A DNA stretch of 64,000 bases, taken from contig VENG01000001.1 of assembly GCA_009711705.1 (NCBI GenBank), forward strand, positions 327,889 to 391,888, given 5' to 3'. Shown here in pieces: positions 53,701 to 62,094 of this stretch. This DNA comes from Bacillota bacterium. GTDB lineage: Bacteria; Bacillota; Desulfotomaculia; Desulfotomaculales; VENG01. Under the pieces are notes generated by a model. That model saw only the letters and a program-made list of their open reading frames with translations, was not told the DNA's origin and made no database searches. The translations under genes were made by a program, and so were the position numbers. The stretch's first letter is position 1. Each line of letters opens with the position of its first letter.

Positions 53701-54955
53701 GGGCAGCGATTTGGTGGTCGGAAAACTTTGCTTCGTCCGCGGTGTCTTCCATCTCGTACAGAATGTTTTCGATGTCCTTTTCGGCGCGGGCCATTTTGGT
53801 TTCTTCCGCCTCATGATAGCCCTGCCACTTTGCCTCAGCATCTTTCTTTTGGTCTAAAACCTCATTTTTGCGTTTTAAGGTTTCCTTTGTGCTACTAATC
53901 TGTTTTTCGATTTCTCCCTTTTTCTCTTCAGCCTTAAACACATCATGGTCTTTTAATTCATTTTGTTCCTGCTTTAAAACTGCCTCTTCCCGGCGCACTT
54001 TTTCCATTGAGCCCGCCAGTTGTTCTGATTGCTCCCCAAGGTTCTTAAGGCTCTCTTCCAGTTCTTCACCACGGGTGATTAAACCACGTTGTTTTTTGGC
54101 TGCCCGCTGAAAACATTTGGCCTTTTCGGCTAAAATAAAACGGTTGTACACATCGTAGTGCCGGCAGAGTTTTTTCAGAGAACCCCGGTCGCGCTGTAAA
54201 ATATCCAGCTGCTGCTTGGTCTGGTCCATATTTTCTATGGTATCCGACAGCGGGCGTAGTTCCTCATCGGACAGGCCGGGCAGAGATTCGTTTAGTATTT
54301 CATAAATTACCGTCGGTTTAAAATCCTTAGATAGTTTGGGGCTTCTCAGCTGGATCAAGAGCTTAACGAGTTCCTTGTACGCATCCGGGGACTCAAAGCC
54401 AAAAACGTGCTTATTGACCAGTTCCATATATTCCTGCTGTGTTTTAACCACTTTACCCCCTGTTTCCAGGCGGTTTTCCAGCTCGCGGCGGGTGAGGGGG
54501 ATTTTCTGCTCTTTACCTTCTTCCACACTGTACTCCGTTTTATAAAGCAAAAGATCCCGTCCTATACGCCGGTTATCAAGCACAATGAAACCCCAGAAAT
54601 CCAGGTTGCTGTGGCGCTTCGCCCGTAGCCCGATACCTGTGGTTAAATATTGCTCTGAACCTGTGCGCTTGTATTCCAGATAAAGGTACCCTGTACGCTC
54701 ATCTCTGTTGGTGACTTCTTTTTCGCCCAGCAGGTAATCTTCCATTCTGCGGGCCTTAGAGCCGAAAGGGTCCAGGCGGTCCGGGCTTTTCCTGCCATCT
54801 AAAAGTACAGGAATTAAACTTTGCATGGTGACAGATTTACCGGAGCCGTTACTCCCGCGTAAAAGGAGCTTGCCACCGGAAAAATTAAATTCCTCATCAT
54901 CGTAGTACCAAAAGTTTAGTAGCCCGGCCCGGTTAAGCTGCCATTTATTTTTCAC
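50783..54955 (-). CDS. jetC: Wadjet JetC, SMC-like ATPase
   Basis: The 1390-residue protein has Walker A GSNGSGKS (34-41), about 1000 residues of coiled coil, the ABC signature FSGGEKAMAMY near 1262 and Walker B YIISLDEAFAGVDENN. This is the TIGR02680 SbcC-like family, the DNA-loop-extruding motor of Wadjet. The start overlaps the end of jetB by 11 bp. All ATPase motifs are intact. Confidence 0.95.
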   Translation of the reverse strand: MKNKWQLNRAGLLNFWYYDDEEFNFSGGKLLLRGSNGSGKSVTMQSLIPVLLDGRKSPDRLDPFGSKARRMEDYLLGEKEVTNRDERTGYLYLEYKRTGSEQYLTTGIGLRAKRHSNLDFWGFIVLDNRRIGRDLLLYKTEYSVEEGKEQKIPLTRRELENRLETGGKVVKTQQEYMELVNKHVFGFESPDAYKELVKLLIQLRSPKLSKDFKPTVIYEILNESLPGLSDEELRPLSDTIENMDQTKQQLDILQRDRGSLKKLCRHYDVYNRFILAEKAKCFQRAAKKQRGLITRGEELEESLKNLGEQSEQLAGSMEKVRREEAVLKQEQNELKDHDVFKAEEKKGEIEKQISSTKETLKRKNEVLDQKKDAEAKWQGYHEAEETKMARAEKDIENILYEMEDTADEAKFSDHQIAAQEFENNYRENFAFDLWKKDARAYKEKLENVLRTLREQSRIKERHKDADRELAEAQKDLDLKREETRKWEDFFLEEKDSFLAAFHQWLKDNKVLKLSPEKIQLTSQRITQFYEPYQAAEVRETIDAAYSRYKNDINEELVTKKHRLKIKAEEIGVKQEELKKWKEMTDPEPGRHPDTVESRTRLDKNSVPYMPFFAAVEFQSWVTQEQRERLEAAVTQMGLLDALIVPQAHVKNVGEYDRVIKPEPQFLASTLADYLYPTPVEGGGVTGEDIDNVLRSVLIDNTEQGPAGLMEDGTYYVSLLRGQAPREASSIYIGKESRKQYRIQEITRITNELEDLQQEHRELETDRAQSETELQQLNTEYNNFPVDRDVAEVYKNLSSLRDEVKLRLKEVENKNEKLKKVLEELQHISQRLRDLARDMTLELGEGAYEAAGREMQDYIGYLQDLELTYKDYVNSRSLMQQYERSRSEAADDVDELKGEINVLDGELDKYSMHLEQVKKQLEEMGAQEIRARISQVIKRLSEIPDEMLKIQDSISNTKNSIESTTRDIETNKSELYFAGEMYRLWKQSFQSDVNLGFVEQDVQWSEEKAPELAKDILQRHQELLTGNLTREKVNDRLNQAFYQEQAVLVEYRLTQQDIFELQDLPETDDNETFEAQMATLRQTARRVQLLMEYEGSMVSPYYVLNRIDNDIALQTEILSDKDKELYEEILMNSVGRIIRNRINRAEQWVKKIDRLMQQRNTSSGLTFSIRWKPRTAEEEEEMDTRDLVTLLRSDPRILKEEDINSVTRHFRSKIERAKEALEEKGYGETLHQVIKEILDYRRWFSFTLYYRKEGEQRKELTNNAFFTFSGGEKAMAMYIPLFSAAYSRYLEARDDAPYIISLDEAFAGVDENNIRDMFDLVENLGFNYIMNSQSLWGDYETVSSLSIYELVRAKNAPYVTVVRYYWDGKVRRLLHSFSEQTEEVVPLSGQM

Positions 54956-56150
54956 CGGTATTCACCTCACGGAATACTTTATCTTTATAGTCTCGGGGGT
55001 AATCCCCGGTAAGACGTGCCAAAAGAGGATACAGTATAATGACTCCTGTTTCTCCGTCCCGGTCAGCCATCCTCCAGTCTGTCAAATGTTCCAGCAGTTC
55101 CTTTGCCGTTACCGAGACAGTGCCTTCCCGGTATTGTTTGCTCCATCCTACTCCGTACCGCTCTTTACACAAGCGCACCAAACCTTCGAAATCAACGGGT
55201 GTCAAGCGTAATGTACCGTCAGGCTGCGTGTAAATTTCTTCTTTTTCCAGCTGCTCCCGAACCACCGCAGCAAAATGCAGGGCAATATCGGAAATAGCCT
55301 TATTATCCGGGAATAGGGTGAAGCGGGCTTTTCTTTCCGGCAGGGTTAGTAAGGCTGTATTACGGTACAATTCAAATTGAAATTCCGTGTGCCTTTCAAT
55401 GTCCTCCCGGATACGATTGCGGAAGTTGCGCAGATACAGAAAATCAGGATCGTTTTTTTCGTTGCGGTAGGTGACGGGAGATAGAAATAACTGCCTGTAT
55501 ACCCGATGCCGGCGCTGTACCCCGGATATATCTTCCTTTCCCCACCATTCGGCTGCTAAGATTTGTTCTTTAGTTTCAAATTCCAGCAAATCTTTGGGGT
55601 AAGACCGCATAAAGTAACGCGAAACCACTGGAACTTCATAAAGCACTTCGCTGCTTTCAGAATAGTTGAATTGCGCAATATCACCGTCCACCAGTTGCAC
55701 AATTCCCATCTCCACACCTGTCTGCAGAACCCGTACCAGTGATTTGCGGTGCTCATAATGAGTCCAGTCCAGACTTTCTTCACTGGGAAACAAGCTTTGC
55801 AGTTCTTCGCAAAGGTCAGACAGTAAAAACTGTTCATCTACGGTTTTGCTCTCCATGAAGGCCAAAAGACAGCAAAAAACCGCATAATCTCGGGGGGTGC
55901 GGAATGATTGTATACCCATCCATGTTTCGGGTTGTACCGGGATCTTCTCTAATTTAATAAAATGGCGGTGCATAATCAGCCGGAAACCCGTCTTTTCCAG
56001 GAAATAATTGCGCAGCACTTGCTCCCGGTCCCGAACCATACGGTACTTTACCGGCTCTTTGTCCCTGATTATCCAGAATTGCTCTAAAAGGTGTTCCGCC
56101 GCTTCGCGGGCTATTTCATCAAAGCCGTATGTACTTTTTTCACCTTCCAC
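54945..56150 (-). CDS. jetB: Wadjet JetB, kite subunit (DUF2398)
   Basis: The 401-residue protein fits TIGR02678/DUF2398: EIAREAAEHLLEQFWIIRDKEP, then a run of winged-helix domains (MGIQSFRTPRDYAVFCCLLA). It corresponds to the MukE-like kite subunit. It is 10 bp downstream of jetA and overlaps jetC by 11 bp. Confidence 0.92.
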   Translation of the reverse strand: MEGEKSTYGFDEIAREAAEHLLEQFWIIRDKEPVKYRMVRDREQVLRNYFLEKTGFRLIMHRHFIKLEKIPVQPETWMGIQSFRTPRDYAVFCCLLAFMESKTVDEQFLLSDLCEELQSLFPSEESLDWTHYEHRKSLVRVLQTGVEMGIVQLVDGDIAQFNYSESSEVLYEVPVVSRYFMRSYPKDLLEFETKEQILAAEWWGKEDISGVQRRHRVYRQLFLSPVTYRNEKNDPDFLYLRNFRNRIREDIERHTEFQFELYRNTALLTLPERKARFTLFPDNKAISDIALHFAAVVREQLEKEEIYTQPDGTLRLTPVDFEGLVRLCKERYGVGWSKQYREGTVSVTAKELLEHLTDWRMADRDGETGVIILYPLLARLTGDYPRDYKDKVFREVNTGEK

Positions 56151-56160
56151 GGGACATCAC

Positions 56161-57636
56161 CTAACTCAGAAATTTTAAAACATAGTTGGGCATTTGCAAT
56201 ATGCCGTCTTCCGACTTTAAGGTCACTTCCCGGTCATCCAGCCGGGTAAGCTTGAATTTACGCCCGGTCTCGGTTTTCGCAGTCCAACCTGAACTACTCA
56301 TACATTTACTTATCCAGTAAAGTAAAGTCTTGCGCACATAAGGGTCAACTTCCGGCAATTTTCCGATCACAATACGGTTGTTGCTGATCAACCGCTCCAC
56401 AAGCTTTTGCTCAGCTTCCTTTTGACGTAAAAACTCTTCCAACTGTTGTTCCTTTTCCTTTTTATGGCTTACTACGGCTCCAGGCTTAGTCTTTTCCCGG
56501 TAATTTCTTACCCGGGGCTTAACAGTTAATTGGGTTGGCGGCTCATGCCATAATTCGGCATATATATCTTCGGTAACTTTGGATGACGCATAGATGTGCC
56601 GCGTATGGAAAACGCCAAAAACACATGCTGAAAGATTATGCGCCTCTTTGATATCATTAACTTTGTAGAACCACTCGGCTAGGTGCAGGTAGTCCTGTCG
56701 GCGGCTTTTAAAGTTATGGTGCCGCTCACCGATACGCTGGGCAAAACGGGTCATCCGGCGAATGGTTTCCGTGGTAGCGTTTTGCAGGTATAAAAGGTCG
56801 CTTTCCCTTCCATCCCGTCCCAGGAACCAGCTTTTCATACTGTGCCACTGCTGCCGGTAGCGTTCTTCCAATTCCTCTTTGGATGGCTGCTCGTCCAAAC
56901 GGGGAATGCTTAAATAATATTCAGCCAGGCTTGCGGCTATTTGATCCACTAATCCGGAAGAGACATCCCCTAGTACCGCTTCAATGCGGAAAGAAGTGCG
57001 TTGCAGTACAGTCATAAAATTGCGTAGGTATTCGGTAATGGCGTCTTTATAAATCAGGAAGGCCTCCGTCATCATCATCTCTTCTATTTTTTCACTTTGC
57101 AGGTGGGCCAAGTAATCAGTAGCATTTTCAGTGAGCTTGCGGAAATTGCCATAAAGGTCGTCCCAGAGCACATACAGTTCCTCATTGGATAAATTACTGT
57201 CCGGGTAAGAAACCAGTTTCATCAGGGATTCCAGCAAGCGATCAAACAATGTCCGTTCCAGCGAACCTCCAAAGGACTCTCCCATCCGCTCCAGCCCTTG
57301 CACCATACGCTCGATCTCTATGGTGTAAGGAGTACATTGGTAGCGGAATTTTTTCTTCTTAAACTCTTGAATGGAGCTAACCTTCCCGGTATCTTGGCGG
57401 GGAATGAGGTTTTTCCATTCCACCAGCTGGCTCAGATCCTGCTGCAGCTGTTCCTCAGTGTAATCCCGGAAGTGTGGGTTTTGACTTAAATATTCCTGTA
57501 CTTCATCGGGAAACAAGTAGTGGCGCAGGCGTTCGTGCTGGATATAAAAATATCGTAAAATGGATCTGTAACGCCAGGCATTTCCCGTGGTTAAATATGA
57601 TGCCTCGGTAATAGGCCTTAAAAGTTTGTCATTCAA
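56161..57636 (-). CDS. jetA: Wadjet JetA, kleisin subunit (DUF2397)
   Basis: The 491-residue protein fits TIGR02677/DUF2397: SILRYFYIQHERLRHYLFPDEV, a helical middle, and a C-terminal winged helix (YVRKTLLYWISKCMSS). It corresponds to the MukF-like kleisin. A TTG start at 57636 follows AGGACGTGG. It is the first gene of the four-gene operon. The order A-B-C-D is the usual one. Confidence 0.92.
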   Translation of the reverse strand: MNDKLLRPITEASYLTTGNAWRYRSILRYFYIQHERLRHYLFPDEVQEYLSQNPHFRDYTEEQLQQDLSQLVEWKNLIPRQDTGKVSSIQEFKKKKFRYQCTPYTIEIERMVQGLERMGESFGGSLERTLFDRLLESLMKLVSYPDSNLSNEELYVLWDDLYGNFRKLTENATDYLAHLQSEKIEEMMMTEAFLIYKDAITEYLRNFMTVLQRTSFRIEAVLGDVSSGLVDQIAASLAEYYLSIPRLDEQPSKEELEERYRQQWHSMKSWFLGRDGRESDLLYLQNATTETIRRMTRFAQRIGERHHNFKSRRQDYLHLAEWFYKVNDIKEAHNLSACVFGVFHTRHIYASSKVTEDIYAELWHEPPTQLTVKPRVRNYREKTKPGAVVSHKKEKEQQLEEFLRQKEAEQKLVERLISNNRIVIGKLPEVDPYVRKTLLYWISKCMSSSGWTAKTETGRKFKLTRLDDREVTLKSEDGILQMPNYVLKFLS

Positions 57637-57840
57637 TTAAACCACGTCCTGTTGTAAAAAGTGGGTTTGTGTAGAATATTCAAATTTTGTTAGACATATT
57701 TTATCATAGTATAGTGGTTAGTCTCTACTTTTTAGTATGATCTTCTTGGCCGATCCTTGTAAAAAAAAAGCGCGCGCTTTTTAATACTTTACACCTTAGC
57801 CCTTGCCTTATATATGGCAAGGTATGGCTTTCCTAAAGCA

Positions 57841-57873
57841 CAAAAAAACTCGCCTCAAACAATATTGAGGCGA
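57841..57873 (-). terminator. Terminator downstream of the 57.9 kb fragment
   Basis: TCGCCTCAA and TTGAGGCGA pair, with poly-A (poly-T on the minus strand) on the outside. A short GCGCGCGC hairpin with T run lies nearby at 57762-57783. Confidence 0.75.
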
Positions 57874-57895
57874 TAGATGTCCTAATTTTTAACTA

Positions 57896-58020
57896 TTACA
57901 CAGTTAGTACTTTGCAGTCGCATTTTAAGTATTTGGTCAAAGGACCTCCCATGTATTTAACATTTATCCCTAGTTGTTCTAGTTCTTCGGAGACCTCATA
58001 GTTGTCTGTGCAAGCTACTC
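57896..58020 (-). pseudogene. C-terminal fragment of an unrecognised gene cut by an IS-like remnant
   Basis: The residues ACTDNYEVSEELEQLGINVK and then MGGPLTKYLKCDCKVLTV to a stop look like the end of a small conserved protein. Upstream of 58020 the frame runs into hairpin sequence of an IS200/IS605 type. A terminator follows. The family is not recognised. Confidence 0.45.
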
Positions 58021-58112
58021 GTTCAGCTAAAGCTGAACATCGGGGCTTCAGGTGGGGATTCAACCCCACCTGAAGAAAAAAAGTGCAAACTCCCACTTAT
58101 AGAAGTGGGAGT
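58021..58112. mobile_element. IS200/IS605-like end remnant with three hairpins
   Basis: Three strong inverted repeats lie in a row: 58021-58038 (GTTCAGC/GCTGAAC), 58046-58075 (CTTCAGGTGGGG/CCCCACCTGAAG) and 58089-58112 (ACTCCCACTT/AAGTGGGAGT). Such subterminal hairpins are typical of IS200/IS605 ends and of tnpB-adjacent RNA. No tnpA or tnpB remains. It is probably a solo or decayed element. Confidence 0.55.
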
Positions 58113-58125
58113 CTTAGAAATCAGT

Positions 58126-58323
58126 TCACTGCGATACACTGTTTTCTTCTGTTTCTTCTTGCTCCTTCACAGCCTGTCTATATGAGCAGAGCTCTTCCTT
58201 TTTTACTTCATCCAGGCTGCAGCCCCAGTAGTCTTTACCTGCCAGTAAGAGGCGGTATTTACACCAAGTGCAAAATGCATGGGTAATTTGCACTTCTGTC
58301 ATATCCTTGGCCTTTGTTATCAT
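58126..58323 (-). CDS. Small Cys-containing protein (65 residues)
   Basis: ATG 58323 follows GAGGAGGAG at 8 bases. The sequence has CTWC, then a CSLDEV and an LCSYRQ Cys, possibly a metal or Fe-S site. The C-terminus is acidic (EEETEENSVSQ-like). No family is recognised. It sits beside the IS-like remnant. Confidence 0.6.
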   Translation of the reverse strand: MITKAKDMTEVQITHAFCTWCKYRLLLAGKDYWGCSLDEVKKEELCSYRQAVKEQEETEENSVSQ

Positions 58324-58329
58324 TTTCAT

Positions 58330-58661
58330 CTCCTCCTCACTAGATTAAACAGGGTTCTATTTGAATAATTTTGAAAAGCTAATTTAATAATTTCTACTTA
58401 CCGGTGTGGGTTCCTGCTTCAGATCGAAAAAATCACGTTTACCGGGAGGTTAGTTTTTCTGCCGTAATGTGCTGTCTGCCGCCACTTTTTCCCATCCTTG
58501 TCGAGACAGCCCTTATTTACACAGAGTTATTCTTGATGCGTTTATGAAAATTAAATCGTCTTATGACTTTTGTACAATACTATTTCTCGTATTTTACCAG
58601 TAATGTTTATTAAGTTTTGTGAGAAAAATATACTACACTAAACTATTATTATCAAAGGAGG
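58330..58661. other. Intergenic region upstream of spoVT
   Basis: About 330 bases, AT-rich near spoVT. It should carry the spoVT promoter (sigma-G in related organisms), but I cannot assign boxes. No RNA gene is seen. Confidence 0.35.
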
Positions 58662-58667
58662 ATGAAC

Positions 58668-59201
58668 ATGAAAGCAACTGGAATTGTTAGGAGAATAGAT
58701 GATCTAGGCCGGGTTGTTATCCCGAAGGAAATCAGGCGGACGATGAGGATTCGTAACGGTGACCCTTTAGAAATATATGTTGATAGAAATGGAAAGGTGA
58801 TCTTGAAAAAATACTCTCCCATTAGTGACCTGGGTGAGTTCGCGAAGGAGTATGCTATTTCACTTCATGACGCAACGGGGCACGTGGTTTGTATTTCTGA
58901 CCGCGATGAAATTATTGCTGTTTCCGGAAGTCCCAAAAAGGATTTAATTAAAAAAGCCATAGGCAGTATGCTTGAGGATACCATTGAGGAGCGCCAAAGT
59001 AAATCCGTTGAAGAAGAACATTACCTTACGGCGGACGAACATGGCCAGTTCAAAACGAGCATCATCTCACCCATAGTCACCAATGGTGATGCAATCGGGG
59101 CGATTATTATAGCATCTGTTGAAAAAGTGCAAATGGGAAATTTAGAAAAAAAATTGGCAGAAACGGCTGCATCATTTCTCGCCAAACAAATGGAACAGTA
59201 A
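58668..59201 (+). CDS. spoVT: Stage V sporulation regulator SpoVT
   Basis: The second ATG (58668) is correctly spaced from AAAGGAGG. The 177 residues start with an AbrB-type swapped-hairpin domain (GIVRRIDDLGRVVIPKEIRR) and end in a GAF-like domain, as in SpoVT. It controls forespore sigma-G genes. It is alone here, not beside mfd or spoVB. Confidence 0.95.
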   Translation: MKATGIVRRIDDLGRVVIPKEIRRTMRIRNGDPLEIYVDRNGKVILKKYSPISDLGEFAKEYAISLHDATGHVVCISDRDEIIAVSGSPKKDLIKKAIGSMLEDTIEERQSKSVEEEHYLTADEHGQFKTSIISPIVTNGDAIGAIIIASVEKVQMGNLEKKLAETAASFLAKQMEQ

Positions 59202-59323
59202 ATGCTAAATTGCTAAATGTTGTTAATATACTTTATTTTACCTCACCTTTTTATTATGAACAACAATTTAACCTTTTATGCAGGAAAACCAGGTTTTTAT
59301 CATTATCTGTCACAGGCATAGAA

Positions 59324-59353
59324 AAAACACCGGATTGTCTCCGGTGTTTTTCT
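59324..59353. terminator. Terminator between spoVT and CotF-like gene
   Basis: AACACCGGA and TCCGGTGTT pair around a TTGTC loop, with poly-A and poly-T on the two sides. It can act on both strands. Confidence 0.85.
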
Positions 59354-59390
59354 TGTTCTTAATGCTCAAACTGTTATAAGTCTTTGTCAT

Positions 59391-59948
59391 TTAGCTCATT
59401 GGCGGCATCTGTGTGGTGTTAAAAGAGTTGATCATTGTATTGGTAGTGGTCTGCTTCATTGTGGGGACCTGGTATAGTCCTTGTTGATTCATGAAGTTCC
59501 ACACTTCAAATGCCTGTTCACTGCAGTTAATGGCTCCTTGTTGAAGGGTGCGCCTTAATGAAGGGTCTGCAAATTCCAGTGAAGCCTCCATCCTAAGTTT
59601 TGCGGATGCTTTATGGCATCCCAGCATCCCGCTGGCAACGTCCTTGTTGTCCATTTCCCTTGGTGATATGTTGGGGGCATTGGGCGAGGGATTATTTAAA
59701 CCATATGCAGGAGCAGTATTTTTTACCCCACGGTAAGGAATATTCTGTACACTGGTATGCTGTGTAACGCTTTGGACCATATTGTTGTATTCCTCTGTCA
59801 TAAACCGTATTTGGTTGTCCAACATGGAAAGCAGCTGCGGATTTTTTACATGGGGCCGGTACAGTTCAAACTGGTTAATTCCATCAACAGTGTCGGTTAT
59901 AACTTCATGTAGTTCCATTGTTTCATGTGCTCCTAGTTCTGCAGTCAT
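59391..59948 (-). CDS. CotF-family spore coat protein
   Basis: The 185 residues resemble the protein at 48634-49230: an N-terminal helical HETMELHEVITDTVDGINQ region, a Pro/Asn-rich linker and a C-terminal CotF part (ASGMLGCHKASAKLRMEAS, then SEQAFEVWNFMNQQGLYQ). The tail is Thr/Asn/Met-rich. ATG 59948 has GAGGAGG. It is likely expressed in the mother cell. Confidence 0.8.
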   Translation of the reverse strand: MTAELGAHETMELHEVITDTVDGINQFELYRPHVKNPQLLSMLDNQIRFMTEEYNNMVQSVTQHTSVQNIPYRGVKNTAPAYGLNNPSPNAPNISPREMDNKDVASGMLGCHKASAKLRMEASLEFADPSLRRTLQQGAINCSEQAFEVWNFMNQQGLYQVPTMKQTTTNTMINSFNTTQMPPMS

Positions 59949-60017
59949 TTACATCCTCCTCATTTAGATTTGCTAATATTGTTTCTCCAATTATCTATAA
60001 AAATGCAATCTTTTTTC

Positions 60018-60053
60018 TTGACAGTGTCAACAGCATGTTATATCATTCTAACA
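60018..60053 (+). promoter_or_regulatory. Promoter with palindromic operators before DUF3796-XRE operon
   Basis: TTGACA (60018-60023) and TATCAT (60041-60046) are 17 bp apart. TTGACAGTGTCAA is a perfect 13-bp palindrome over the -35. TGTTA/TAACA (60036-60040 and 60049-60053) flank the -10. Autoregulation by the downstream XRE protein is likely. Confidence 0.55.
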
Positions 60054-60093
60054 TGAAGTTATAAATATATAACACGAACAGGAGGCGACAATA

Positions 60094-60426
60094 ATGGAAG
60101 GTGAAAAGAATTCTCTCAAATATCTAGGTTTCATGGGATTGTTGGGGCTATTAGGGTTTTTAACTGATAATACAGGCTTTTATGGTTTTTTCGGCTTTTT
60201 TGGTTTCTTTGCGTTCCAGAAAATAACCCCTGATGAACGCTTTAAGGCTAATGTTAGTAAGGCAGGCAGGAACGCTTTTTTCTTGTCACTGGTAATCTTT
60301 GCCCTGTCTAGCGTTTATGTGACTTTAACATCTGAACCTATGGCCTATATAGTTGGCTTTGCGGCGAATTTTGCCCTGCAGGTACTTGTTTTTACTTTTT
60401 CCTTGCAGTATTACGAAAAACATTAG
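60094..60426 (+). CDS. DUF3796 membrane protein
   Basis: The 110-residue protein has a Gly/Phe-rich N-terminus ([21 protein letters not shown]) and three to four membrane segments. This is the DUF3796 type, usually paired with a small XRE regulator. AGGAGGCG precedes ATG 60094. Function unknown. Confidence 0.82.
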   Translation: MEGEKNSLKYLGFMGLLGLLGFLTDNTGFYGFFGFFGFFAFQKITPDERFKANVSKAGRNAFFLSLVIFALSSVYVTLTSEPMAYIVGFAANFALQVLVFTFSLQYYEKH

Positions 60427-60437
60427 GGGGAGATTTT

Positions 60438-60644
60438 ATGGCACTAGTGACACGAATTAAAGAATACAGAGCGAAATACGATATGACGCAGGAAGATTTG
60501 GCAAATCTGGTTGGAGTAAGGCGTGAAACCATTATTCATCTGGAAAAAGGCAAGTATAATCCTTCTCTAAAGTTGTCTTATGATGTGGCCAAGGCCTTGA
60601 AGGTTTCCATAGACGAACTTTTTGACTTTGTAGAAGACAATTAA
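60438..60644 (+). CDS. Small XRE-family transcriptional regulator
   Basis: The 68-residue protein is one HTH_3 domain ([21 protein letters not shown] and [16 protein letters not shown]). It belongs to the short XRE group paired with membrane proteins. It starts 11 bp after the DUF3796 gene. It probably represses the operon through the palindromes upstream. Confidence 0.92.
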   Translation: MALVTRIKEYRAKYDMTQEDLANLVGVRRETIIHLEKGKYNPSLKLSYDVAKALKVSIDELFDFVEDN

Positions 60645-60689
60645 TAATGTTACCCGGGGATTCTTTATCAGGTGCAGGTAAAGCCCCGG

Positions 60690-62042
60690 TTACTGATATT
60701 GTTGTCCGTCTTCGACTAAATTAGCAATTACTAGCACCTGCTTAATACGCCTGTTCCTCACTTTTTTTACTTTAAATTTATATCCTTCCCAGGAAACCGT
60801 TTCTCCCTCACTGGGAAGTTCCCCTAATTGTTCCAATATAAAGCCGGCAATGGTTTCATAATCCTTGTCGTGGGGGATACGTTTAAGACTAAGTGTTTCT
60901 ATAATTTCTTGCATCGGGGTGCCCCCTTTAACCAACCATTCCCCCGGGGCGGTTTTTGAAATGAACCTTTTTTCGTTTACCACATCACCGATTATTTCAT
61001 CTACTAGGTCTTCTAAAGTAACTAATCCTGCCGTCCCGCCATACTCGTCAACAATTATAGCCATTGCAATATTTTTTTGTCGAAATTCCTTTAAAAGTTC
61101 AACTGTATGTTTTGTTTCCGGTACAAACAAGGGCGGAGACATTATATCCTCGGCTTTTTGCTCCGGATCAGTTATAGCCTGGAACGCCAGGTCGGCAGTC
61201 TTAATGATACCTATAACATTATCATAATCACTCTTATAAACAGGGAAAGCCGAGTAACCCATACTGCATGATTTTTCCAATATGTCTTTTAGTTTTTCAT
61301 GAGCATGAATGTAAGATACTTCTGTTCTGGGTACCATTACCTGGCGCACTACCTGATCTCCGAACTCAAAGACGCCTTCAATCATTTGCTTTTCTTCCAC
61401 GGGAAGTGTACGGTGTTCGGCTATGTATAACCGAATTTCTTCTTCTGTTACTTCCTTTTCTTGCTGCTTGGGATTGGCGCCGAAAATGCGTACTACCAGA
61501 TTGGTGGAAAAAGTTAAAAGCCGAGTTATGGGAGAAGTTATCTTAGCGATTAAACTAATCGGCCCTGCTATCGTCAATGCAATTTGTTCCGACCATTGCA
61601 TGGCTATTCGTTTTGGTGCCAGTTCCCCGAAAACCAAAGTAATATAAGAGATAATGAGGGTAACGATGAATACAGCAAGTGTACTGGAAAATTCAGTAGG
61701 AATTCCGAATTTTTTAAACTGAAAAACCAATGCCTTAGATAACCCAACGGCTGCGGTAGCACTGGCCAAGAATCCGGCGAGTGTAATTCCCACTTGAATG
61801 GTTGCCAGGAATAAGCTGGGATCCTCAATTAACTTGAGTAGTTTTTGGGCTTTCTTGCTGCCTTCGTCTTTTAGCCGTTCTATTTTTACCCTGCGAGTGG
61901 AAATCACAGCTATTTCACTGGCCGCAAAAAAGGCATTAAGTAGTACCAATACCAGAATAAGAAGAATTCCCGTCCAATCAATTTGCAACTCAATTCCCCC
62001 GGATGCGTTTTGCTTATCTTTTGGAAAAGGAACGTAATGCAT
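60690..62042 (-). CDS. CorC/HlyC family protein (DUF21-CBS-CorC)
   Basis: The 450 residues comprise DUF21 (CNNM) with membrane segments (about 22-200), a CBS pair (about 215-340) and a C-terminal CorC_HlyC domain (about 355-440). Members are linked to Mg2+ or other cation transport. ATG 62042 lacks a good ribosome binding site; TTG 61988 after GGGGGAA is a plausible alternative. Confidence 0.9.
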   Translation of the reverse strand: MHYVPFPKDKQNASGGIELQIDWTGILLILVLVLLNAFFAASEIAVISTRRVKIERLKDEGSKKAQKLLKLIEDPSLFLATIQVGITLAGFLASATAAVGLSKALVFQFKKFGIPTEFSSTLAVFIVTLIISYITLVFGELAPKRIAMQWSEQIALTIAGPISLIAKITSPITRLLTFSTNLVVRIFGANPKQQEKEVTEEEIRLYIAEHRTLPVEEKQMIEGVFEFGDQVVRQVMVPRTEVSYIHAHEKLKDILEKSCSMGYSAFPVYKSDYDNVIGIIKTADLAFQAITDPEQKAEDIMSPPLFVPETKHTVELLKEFRQKNIAMAIIVDEYGGTAGLVTLEDLVDEIIGDVVNEKRFISKTAPGEWLVKGGTPMQEIIETLSLKRIPHDKDYETIAGFILEQLGELPSEGETVSWEGYKFKVKKVRNRRIKQVLVIANLVEDGQQYQ

Positions 62043-62066
62043 ACTATAAAAGCTTTAAATAAAAGA

Positions 62067-62094
62067 AACCCTGTTTCCTATTGGGAACAGGGTT
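62067..62094 (-). terminator. Terminator overlapping the 4Fe-4S gene end
   Basis: AACCCTGTTTCC and GGGAACAGGGTT pair (one mismatch) and are followed by T-rich sequence on the minus strand. Confidence 0.75.

Noticed and set aside
53502..54110. Plus-strand frames inside jetC
   Set aside because: They are antisense shadows of the coiled-coil region, Ser/Leu/Arg-rich without any motif.
58021..58112. A riboswitch or T-box made of the three hairpins
   Set aside because: No conserved aptamer core or T-box motif; the stem set fits an IS200/IS605 end better.
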